DNA of 10,232 nucleotides from Ochromonadaceae sp. CCMP2298 (Eukaryota; Sar; Synurophyceae; Ochromonadales; Ochromonadaceae): positions 1 to 10,232 of the forward strand of contig MU634779.1 in assembly GCA_026770595.1 (NCBI GenBank), given 5' to 3'. Under the pieces are notes generated by a model. That model was not told where the DNA came from. It made no database searches and was given only the letters and a program-made list of their open reading frames with translations. Every line of letters starts with the position of its first letter. The first letter of the stretch is position 1. A program made the position numbers and the translations under genes. Shown here one piece after another: positions 1 to 7,366 of the stretch.

Positions 1-1
1 T

Positions 2-67
2 CCTCGGATTTTGGCCCTGCGAAACGACTCTTTTGGAGAATTCCCACTTTCGCAGGTTTAGCCGAGG
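2..67. repeat. Imperfect stem-loop
   Basis: Two nested pairs of arms are visible: cctcgg (2-7) with ccgagg (62-67), and cctgcgaaa (16-24) with tttcgcagg (48-56). The segments between the two pairs differ in length, so the stem has an internal loop. No T-run or RNA family signature is present. It may be the edge of a larger repeat that continues left of the window. Its function is unknown. Confidence 0.5.
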
Positions 68-79
68 GGACCTCTCTGC

Positions 80-486
80 CTGAACATCCTCTATCCTCCT
101 CCTGGTACTTAACGTATGCGCCGTTTGTAGGAGTGTAATAATGGATCTAGGAACCTACCCCACTCGCGCAGCAATACTGTTGGTGAAGATCTATCCCCTT
201 CTACATACGCTTACAGGTTTACTTGATCCCAAATACTCGGCAAGCAGGATAAGCCTATCCTTTTTTCACACCTTTGCTGTACCAAAGACTGGCACACGAA
301 ACAACGTATTTGTAAGAAACAGCGTCGAATATGAAACAGGATTGCGCTTATCCGCTTGATCTGTTTGGGATCAACCAATCCTGTAAGCGAATGTGGAAGG
401 GGATAGATCTTCCCCAACAGTATTGCTGTGCGAGTGGGGTACATCCAGTATACGTAAAGTACCAGAAGAGGATAGAGGATGTTCAG
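80..486. repeat. Long imperfect inverted repeat (foldback element) overlapping the PI4K start codon
   Basis: The outermost 19 nt of the left arm (80-98) are perfectly complementary to 468-486, which contains the PI4K ATG at 479. The core is ungapped: 156-230 pairs with 367-441, with 68 of 75 positions matching by eye. Between the outer and core parts the left arm carries about 30 extra bases (roughly 117-155). Weaker similarity continues inward toward a centre near 280-300. Homology stops at codon 3 of the kinase gene on one side and about position 79 on the other. It could be a MITE-like transposon or an inverted duplication of the gene's own 5' flank. No transposase ORF is present and I see no clear target-site duplication. 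Confidence 0.85.
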
Positions 487-3400
487 CGGATGGGTGCACA
501 AACGCACCACCCCCATCAGCCCCCCGGCCATGCAGCGAGTGTATAGTGTGCTGTGGGGCACGCTGCTGCTGGACTTCGACTCAGAGGAGGAGGCACGGTG
601 CTCTCTGTCGCCACGCCTGTGCGTAGAGGTGCTTGGCGTCTCTGAGTGGGATGGCAAGGGCCGTGCAACTAACTACGCATTCGGCTTTCTGCTGGTCACG
701 CACACAGGGTCTACCTTCTACGTTTCAGTGCCCACTATGCAGGAGCGCGATGAGTGGGTGTTGCAGCTGAAGCGCTCCCTTGAGTGCGTCTTCGCCAATC
801 CCGAGGTCGTTCCTTTCAAGCCTTCAAAGATAGTCGCCTCGCGCACTGCCCCTGTGCTAAATCCCGCTTGTCCGGTGACAGGCAACGCGATCGTTAGAGG
901 TGCAGGGGTGCTGTGCGCTTGCTGCGGGCTTGCACACTATTCTGCAGACTTGGTGGCGGAGGGGAGCACTTTGCTGCAGGTGGGGGCGGAGGATGCCGAA
1001 CGCGTCTGCCTCTCCTGCCGCAACGCACAGGCTGTCATCCTCTGGCTGAAGAGTATGAACTACGTGCACACGATGGCGCTGCACGAGAGCACGCCCGCTG
1101 TGCTGCAGCAGATTGGAAAGTTCAAAGCATCCTTTCGGCTCAGGCGCAGGCTCTCACCGAGGCTGGAGCAGGCCGCAGACCTCCTAGAGGACGGCAAGAT
1201 AACAGTACCAGAGTTCGAGGAGTTACGCGTGGTGGACCACAACTACCGCAGAGAGCTGGAGCACGATGAGAAATCAAAGCTCAAGGGGGCGGTTGACGCG
1301 TTCGGGGATGATATGCAAACCATCCTGGATGTGATATTGAACAGCGCTCTAATTGACAAGGGAGGAAGGGCCTCGCAGGTGGCGGTGATCCTCAAGGTGC
1401 TCGATGTGGCCGATAGATCTCCCGACATTGTCGACTTCTATATGCCGCAGTTGCTGCAAACTCATCTGATTCTTTCAGAGGAGCGATCTGTGTCAGCTAT
1501 GGTGAAATTGGACCTGTTTCAGCAGGCGTTGCTGGTAGTGGCGCAGAGATACCCGGCCATTGCGTTCAAGCTGTGCTGGGGCCTGCTCGCCACAGTGGCA
1601 GACTATCAGGAGAAAAAGTGCTCACAGGTGCAGTACTGCTCGTGCGTGGTCTTGCTGCTGCAGTTGGAGATGGTGATGACTGGGTACGTATCGAGCATCG
1701 CCGACGTACCATCTAGCGAGCTGCTCAGCGGGGTGATGTGCGCTGCCATGCACCAGCAGCAAGAGGTGGGATACGAGATAGGAGTGCTCTTCTTGGTGCG
1801 GCGCAGACTGCAGGAGGTGAATGACGTAGAGGAGCGTGCAAGGTTGGAACACAGTGGCAGGGTGGATAGAGCGGCGCAGCTTCAGCGGGAACGAGAACAG
1901 CTTTACAGCGAGCAGCGGAGAGATATGGAGAGTGGTGCGCCGGGTACTCCTGTTTCCCCCAGCAGGGCGACACAGCCATTAACGACGGAACAGACGGGAG
2001 TAGACATTGGGGCAGGCATACAGTCAATATTAGCGGAGCGATCAATACAAGCAGATGCCTCTACAGAGATCGCGGCGGAAGCGCAAGGGGGTGCGGGCCG
2101 TCCCACGGCTGTTCTCTCATGTTTGCAACTTTTCTACCAGCTAGGTGTGGGGCAGAGTCACATGTCGCGCTTTTCAGACGACTTCAGTTCTGACGACGGT
2201 GGCGAAGGTGTGGGAGACCAGGCGGAGATGGGCGGCAGCGGCAGCAATCCGGCTGTGGCATATAAGGATATAGTACATGCGTACAAAGGCTTCTCTGCCT
2301 TCACCGAGCAACTCGACTTCGTCCATCGGCTCAACACTCTAGTCGAGAAACTGCGCTTCGTGGACCGAGCAATTCGCACCAAAACTCTCGCAGACGAGGC
2401 AGAAAAATGGAACGAAACCCCCTCTGATCTGGGGTGGGACCCCACCACGGTTGCTGCGGAGCCCTTTTACCGGATCATGAAGGTTGTGGTTGGGGATTGC
2501 CGGGTCTTCCGCACTAAGGCACGCGCGCCCACCATGCTGGTGTGTGAAGTTCTGCGGGATGATCTCGTGCCCTACTACATAGATTCACTCAAGTACAGCG
2601 CAGGGGCAGGGGCAAAGGCTGGGGTTGGGACTGGGACTAGGACTGAGGCTGGGGCAGAGGAAGGGGCAGGGATAGGGGCAAGGGCAAGAGAAGGTCGCAG
2701 TGGGGGCAGCGGGAGCACTATAGAGGACGGTGCAAGGGAGGGGGTTGGGGAAGGCATGGGGCCGGTAAGCACAGGTGTGACGGTCTCTCCGCAGTTGAGT
2801 CGGAAAGAGAGGCAAACAGTCGTGGCTCACGTCGTGAACCACGCACCAGGGAAAGGGACAGTGGAAGGTGACGAGGGCATATTTTCTCTCGGTGCTAATG
2901 GACATGGACACGGACATGTGGGGAGCGCGGGGATTGCGGCAGAGATAGGCAGGGAAATCGAGGCGAGGGGGGTGGGAAACATGGGTGGCGGAAATGGGGA
3001 TCGTGAGCGGGAGAAGGAGAGGTTCGAGACAGTCAGCCGAGACATCCTACACGTTCCAAATCTGCTCGTTACTGCGGGCGGCGAGTCTATTGCCTGCAAG
3101 CAAGGGGGAGGGGATGTATCAGATGCTTTGCCAGTGCGTGCCGAGCACACTCCCCCTGGCAGTGTCGCACTCCCTGATCACAAGCCTACGCCCATCCAAC
3201 CAGTGAGCACTGGCTCTCTGGAGTCAATTGGTGAGGCCGTTGAGGACGCAAGTGGCGCAGGCACCTGGCGAACCGTCCAAGCTCCCATGGGCGACTACCA
3301 TGTTCATGGGCGGCTTTGCAGCACCGATCTAGGCGACCGGTCTCCCGGCAGCAGCTCGCGTGCGCCTATACCCCGCCAAGCAGTGCATGCAGTGCTATCA

Positions 3401-4782
3401 AGTAACCGGCTCTCAGTAAAGCCAAACTCGGAGCTAATGGGCAGAGGGGGACCGGTGAGTGGCGAGAGAGATGTAAAGGGTATGCGCATGTCGGAGAGTG
3501 GCGTGTTCAAGCCATCAGAGGAGGCAGACGCGGGGAGTGGGAGCGAGGATCCGTTGATTGATGGTTCAAAATGTGTGGCACCCCTAGTGCTCGACCCAGT
3601 CACGGGGCGCACCGGCACCTCAATGGTGACGAAAAAGGTGCTCACCTCCGCCCAGCGCTTACTCGCTAATGGCCTGATCGACCCCCTAGAGTATGAGCTT
3701 CTCATCGCCTCTGACCAGAATTTCCAGCACGAGACTGCACGGGAGGAGGCGGCGGTAGCCAAAACGCGGGTGGAAGATGCGTTCGGCGAGAGCTGGCAGA
3801 ACAAAAGAGAGCGCTTGCTGGGAGACAGGCTGTATATGTTTGGGTACCCGTCGGAGGACGTGTGGCCGGGTTGGGACCTCCGCGCCTTCATTTTGAAGAG
3901 TAACGACGACCTTAGACAGGAGGTGTCATGCCTGCAGGTCATGCAGATATTCAAGGAGGTTTTCGAGCACTTTGGCCTGCAGGAGCAGCTATTCCTGCGT
4001 CCCTATCGCATCTTCTCGACGGGAAACTCGACCGGACTGGTGCAGGTGAGATCCCCTTCTCTGACTCCTGACTTATGTCTCATTCCTAATTTGTTTTCTG
4101 ATTCCGTCTCTTTCATAATATGTGTCTTATCTATTTTTCTTATACCCAGGTACTGGAAGACGCGATGTCGCTTGACGCGTTGAAGAAGACCGCTGGCTTC
4201 ACCACTTTGGACGCGTACTTCCGCCGTACCTACGACTCATCAGCCGAGCGTCTCAACGCCGCTAAGACCAACTTCGCCTCCTCGCTGGCCGCCTACAGTC
4301 TCTTCTCCTACCTACTGCTGGTGAAAGATAGGCACAACGGGAATCTCATGATCGACTCAGAAGGACACATTATCCACATCGACTTCGGCTTTTTGCTTTC
4401 CATCGCCCCCGGCGGCGCCTTCAGCCTGGAGACCGCTCCCTTCAAACTGACCGAGGAGATGGTAGAGGTACTTGGGGGGCTGGACAGCGCGCTCTTCGGG
4501 GAGTTTCTGACCGCCTTCACTAAGGGGTTCATAGCTCTGCAGAGCAACGCTGAGAACATAATCCAGGCACTGCAGGTGCTGTCGCGCAACAGCTCCTTCC
4601 CGTGCTTCCAGGGCAAGCAGGCGTCAGTGATTATAGACAAGCTGCGGGGTCGCTTCCGCACCGAGCTGGGTGTAAACGACGCAGTTAAGCACTGCCTCGA
4701 TCTAATCACGAACAGCTACGGGCACTACGGCACGAGACAGTATGACACCTTCCAGTGGATCACCAACGGGATCATGCCCTAA
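479..4782 (+). CDS. Phosphatidylinositol 4-kinase, type III beta-like, with N-terminal PH and FYVE-like domains (two exons)
   Basis: The gene joins 479-4045 and 4150-4782 and encodes 1,399 residues. Its expected reaction is ATP-dependent phosphorylation of phosphatidylinositol to PI4P on internal membranes. Domains in order: PH (about 1-105, GWVHKR start, helix Trp93); degenerate FYVE-like Cys cluster (C131, C146, C149, C177, C180); a SHOCT-like module (about 226-280); the lipid-kinase-unique helical domain (about 290-400, DFYMPQLL at 319-326); a charged linker (440-485); first N-lobe strands (661-695); a low-complexity insert (706-1050); a second copy of the module (1053-1107); and the kinase core. 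The core has K1140 in FILK, DDLRQE 1143-1148, catalytic loop DRHNGN 1249-1254, HIDFGF with D1267, the FKLT activation segment, and the family's NGIM ending. I chose ATG 479 because the PH domain begins at once; the next ATG (530) would remove its first strand. Human PI4KB is about 800 residues and lacks PH and FYVE domains. All catalytic motifs look intact. Confidence 0.93.
2597..2761 (+). repeat. Gly/Ala-rich low-complexity coding tract inside PI4K
   Basis: Residues 707-761 are almost entirely Gly, Ala, Arg, Glu and Thr, built from degenerate GGGGCA/GGGACT-type short repeats. The tract opens an insert of about 345 residues in the kinase N-lobe, between the CEVL strand and the ESWQNK segment. 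The reading frame stays open through it. PI4KB of animals has a shorter disordered loop at the same place, so the position is normal but the length and composition are not. A further small repeat, GHGHGHVG, lies near 2900-2925. Confidence 0.7.
4046..4149 (+). other. PI4K intron (104 bp, phase 0)
   Basis: The donor is CAG|GTGAGA and the acceptor is a pyrimidine-rich tract ending TACCCAG|GTA. Removing it joins STGLVQ to VLEDAMSLD, which restores the conserved segment before the catalytic loop. Reading through instead gives 45 unrelated residues and a stop, so the intron is needed for a working kinase. Confidence 0.93.
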
Positions 4783-5128
4783 CATCTAACATTAGCATAT
4801 ATATTGCGCCCTCCTTTAGTGCAAATATGGTAAACAATCGAGCAAATAATTTTGTAATTTAGTCATAATCTCCTGTCAAACGGTGAGCGCCTGGATTAAG
4901 CATCTAAGTTATTGTCGAAATTTGGTCTGAATTTCGCCTTTTGTGGCTTTTACTGTGCGCTGTACTGACTCTGACAGTCTGCGCAGCGAGCAGTGAAAAG
5001 TTCGATATTACCGATTGAGCTATGTGCTGATGATTTCATATTAGTTGTGAGCATGTGCAGAAAGTGCGTGCCTGTGGAAAGTGTCAGCAGATTTCGTCGA
5101 TGCTGTAATTTTTGGTCCATGGGGAGAT
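4783..5128. other. PI4K 3' flank, no gene seen
   Basis: No ORF with recognisable content is present. The first 100 bp after the stop are AT-rich and probably contain the 3' UTR, but there is no exact AATAAA. A small stem, cgaaatt (4916-4922) with aatttcg (4930-4936), is visible. A tRNA A-box-like match on the minus strand at 5011-5022 has no B-box partner. Confidence 0.5.
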
Positions 5129-5195
5129 CTCATGTAAGTTTCATGTGTTTTTAAACACATGAAACTTATATGAGAGAGTGGGTTAAAACCCACTC
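5129..5195. repeat. Two adjacent near-perfect hairpins
   Basis: Arms 5129-5150 and 5153-5174 pair over 22 bp with one mismatch and a 2-nt loop. Arms 5176-5184 and 5187-5195 (gagtgggtt / aacccactc) pair perfectly over 9 bp with a 2-nt loop. A third, weaker pair follows: gtcccc (5213-5218) with ggggac (5231-5236). The block lies about 225 bp upstream of the NPL gene. It may be a foldback element remnant, a cruciform-prone site or a transcribed hairpin; the sequence does not decide between these. Confidence 0.85.
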
Positions 5196-5419
5196 GGTCC
5201 CTTGGGAAAATTGTCCCCACTAAAGCAATTGGGGACGAGTGGTCCCGATTTCTTGGCACTCACTCGCCAAATATCTTCAGGAAACCACTCGTGACCCCTC
5301 GACCCCGCCGCGCGTGTGGGCCATTCATACCGCAATGAGTCCTATCGAATGAGCTCCTCCTTGCCCACCATTGTTGCTCCAAAGGTCTAAAATCACTTTT
5401 GAATCTCAATCTTGATACC

Positions 5420-6433
5420 ATGTCTGTCGCTTTCTGGTGCATCAAGTTGAAGAACGGTAAGTCCGAGGAGGTGCAGCCACCGGAGGGCTACGTGCTGAAT
5501 GTGCAGCAGTGCGCCCTCGTGGGCAAGGAGAACGAGTCTGCTGCTTTGACGGTGAGCACCACATCTGTCGAAGGTGATGCCATCGATGCTGTGATCTGCA
5601 CCCTTTGTGTCGGCAAGAGCGACCAAGTTGGCCTGAACCTAGTCTTTGGCTACGACGTGCCTGCTAGCTTTTCGTCCAAGGGCAAGGGCGAGCTGCACGT
5701 GTCCGGGTACTACCAGCCCGGCCCTCTCGAGGACGACGACGAAATGGACGAGTACGGCGAAATGGGAGAGGGAGAGGACGACGATGAGGATGACGATTCG
5801 GATTCGGACGACGATGTAAGTAGATCCCTACCGAAGCATATACTAGCAAAGCTGTGCTAAATGCGGGAAGCATAACCTCTGTACGCAATTTCAATTTCCC
5901 CCACCCATGATTTTCGCTGTCCACAGGTGGAGGGGGATGAGGAGGCTAGGCTGAAGGCTGCGCAGAGCGCAATCGCGAAACTCGGTGCCGCCCGTGGCAA
6001 GGACCCGCTGATGGTCACTGGCTCAAAGGCAACAAAGTCTGCGCCCATGGAGGACGCGGACGAGGATTCCGAAGAAGACTCCGATGATGATGATGATGAT
6101 GACGAGGCGGTGGACGAGGCCTTCATCATGAAGATGATTGCCAAGACCGCTGCGGAGGGCAGGGTGCAACAGCTCGAGGAGGAGGAGGATTCGGATGATT
6201 CGGAGGAGGAGGAGGAGGTGGAGAAGCCCCCCATGAAGAGCGCCAAGGTCACTCCCAAGGGGACCGTCACCCCCACTGGCCAGAAGACCAACCCCAAGCA
6301 GCAGCAGCAGTCGGGCAACAACAAGCCCAAGACCCCGACGCACCAGACTGGCGGTAAGTCCCCTGCTGGTAACCCGGCGAGTGGAAGCAAAGGCAAGCAC
6401 AATGTTAAGAGCGGCGACAAGCGCAAGCGCTAA
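5420..6433 (+). CDS. Nucleoplasmin-like (NPL/HD2-type) acidic nuclear protein (two exons)
   Basis: The gene joins 5420-5815 and 5927-6433 and encodes 300 residues. Residues 1-98 form a nucleoplasmin-like beta-domain of the kind found in plant HD2 proteins and at the N-terminus of nuclear FKBPs: AFWCIKLKNGK, then PPEGYVLNVQQCAL, then LNLVFGYDV and HVSGYY. Three acidic tracts follow (about 104-132, 173-192, 215-231), then a basic tail (232-300) with several SP/TP sites, a QQQQ run and a terminal KRKR that resembles a nuclear signal. The expected role, from the family, is a pentameric histone chaperone or chromatin/nucleolar protein. There is no FKBP isomerase domain and no C-terminal C2H2 finger. 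The start is ATG 5420 (ACCATGT context), where the domain begins. A deacetylase activity is not supported. Confidence 0.82.
5816..5926 (+). other. NPL-gene intron (111 bp, phase 0)
   Basis: The donor is GAT|GTAAGT and the acceptor is CTGTCCACAG|GTG. It splits the first acidic tract (SDSDDD) from VEGDEEARLK. The length is a multiple of three, but retention would hit an in-frame TAA at 5858-5860, truncating the protein just after the NPL domain and the first acidic tract. Confidence 0.93.
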
Positions 6434-6725
6434 GAAGATGTTTTTTTCTAGTCGATGATTCAGGAGAGGTTAAATGAGTCGTTAGTCGTATGCCGAAAAC
6501 AATTACGCAAAGTTGTCAAACTAATTTTGTTTTATGACACAAGGGAAGCAGAGCAGCTGACTTCCTAGTATCCATAGCAGAGCAGCTGCCATTTGTCGAG
6601 AGGAGAGGGAGAGGGAGCATGACATAACTTATATAGCAAAAGCTACTTTCGTCTGCAAAACCCCTACTTTGAGGCGGGTACTTTTATAGAGGAGGGGTAC
6701 TTTTTTGCCCGTATGATGAAGATGG
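6434..6725. other. NPL-gene 3' flank, no gene seen
   Basis: A T-run follows the stop codon at about 6440, but no exact AATAAA is visible. Two identical 13-bp copies of agcagagcagctg occur at 6547-6559 and 6576-6588, and gggtactttt occurs twice near 6676 and 6695. I see no coding or RNA gene. Confidence 0.5.
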
Positions 6726-7120
6726 AACAAAAACCTCACCCGCTGTACGTTTAGGGTGGAGAAATGGTTAATTGCGAAATTAGAACCGCAAGTTGGGGCA
6801 ATAGAACGATTTTATACCCGTTAAAAAGAAACGTCTAGTACAGTAAGATGATCATTGCACATCTTATAGACCAGTGTCGTAAGCTTATATCGCCAGACCT
6901 GGAATATATTCCTACATGCAAAAGCGAGGTATGGCTATATCGCACCAATCGGTAAGATGTGCAATGATCACGTTACTGTACTAAACGTTTCTTATAAACG
7001 GCAATAACATCGTTTGTTTTCCTCAAATTGTGGTTCTAATTTCCCAATGTATCATTTCTCCTCCTCAATCGCGCCCAAATACAGCGTTCGGGGTTATTAT
7101 TGCTGGGTGAGGTTTTTGTT
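6726..7120. repeat. Foldback, MITE-like inverted-repeat element (about 395 bp)
   Basis: The outer ends are perfectly complementary over 16 bp: 6726-6741 (aacaaaaacctcaccc) with 7105-7120. Complementarity continues inward with gaps: gaaattagaacc near 6775-6786 matches ggttctaatttc near 7032-7043. It ends in a strong inner stem, 6827-6866 with 6953-6992, matching at 37 of 40 positions. The unpaired centre is 86 bp. No ORF or transposase is present and no target-site duplication is obvious. The structure fits a non-autonomous foldback or MITE that has aged, with the inner stem better preserved than the middle of the arms. Confidence 0.85.
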
Positions 7121-7163
7121 TTGGGTGTCAGAATATTTAGAAGGAAGCGCAAGTGATGTCACT

Positions 7164-7170
7164 ATAAAAT
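7164..7170 (+). promoter_or_regulatory. Possible TATA box of the HSF gene
   Basis: The motif tataaaa lies about 197 bp upstream of the HSF start codon, just downstream of the foldback element. If it is used, transcription would start near 7195, giving a 5' UTR of about 170 nt. The call rests only on the motif and its position. Confidence 0.3.
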
Positions 7171-7366
7171 GAGCATTATGGATCTTGGTACCTCTCCAAA
7201 CTGTGCCTAAATAAAAAACTGGAAGGGTTCAAAACTGGAAGCTTGATCCTCCCGCGCGTGACTGCGGGGGGTTGAACAAAGACGTTGGGGGACAGTAAGC
7301 AGATCCCACCTTAGAAGGCCTCCCACAACTGATAGGATCTGTAGTGCACAATCTATCAATTGAAAG

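Noticed and set aside
530-532. Alternative PI4K start at the second ATG
   Set aside because: It would remove the GWVHKR strand of the PH domain. ATG 479 is kept, with the caveat that it lies in the inverted repeat.
141-657. A + strand ORF (141-359) and a minus-strand ORF (211-657) that encode similar peptides (YPTRAAILL / YPTRTAILL)
   Set aside because: The similarity follows from the inverted repeat itself. No domain is recognisable, and the minus ORF runs into the PI4K coding region.
3304-3954. 216-codon minus-strand ORF
   Set aside because: It is antisense to the PI4K reading frame in low-stop DNA and has no recognisable protein content.
5011-5022. Minus-strand match to a tRNA A-box (TAGCTCAATCGG)
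   Set aside because: There is no B-box (GGTTCGA) downstream on that strand and no cloverleaf stems, so it is not a tRNA; it could be a chance match or a tRNA-derived relic.
5420-6433. Histone deacetylase call for the NPL protein
   Set aside because: The proposed HD2 catalytic His appears to be Asn and no other catalytic signature is seen. A chaperone-type role fits better.
7190-7366. Possible heat-shock elements upstream of HSF (GGAAGGGTTC and nearby GAA/TTC blocks)
   Set aside because: The spacing is wrong: three bases separate GAA and TTC instead of two, and no run of three alternating units is present. Autoregulation is therefore not supported.
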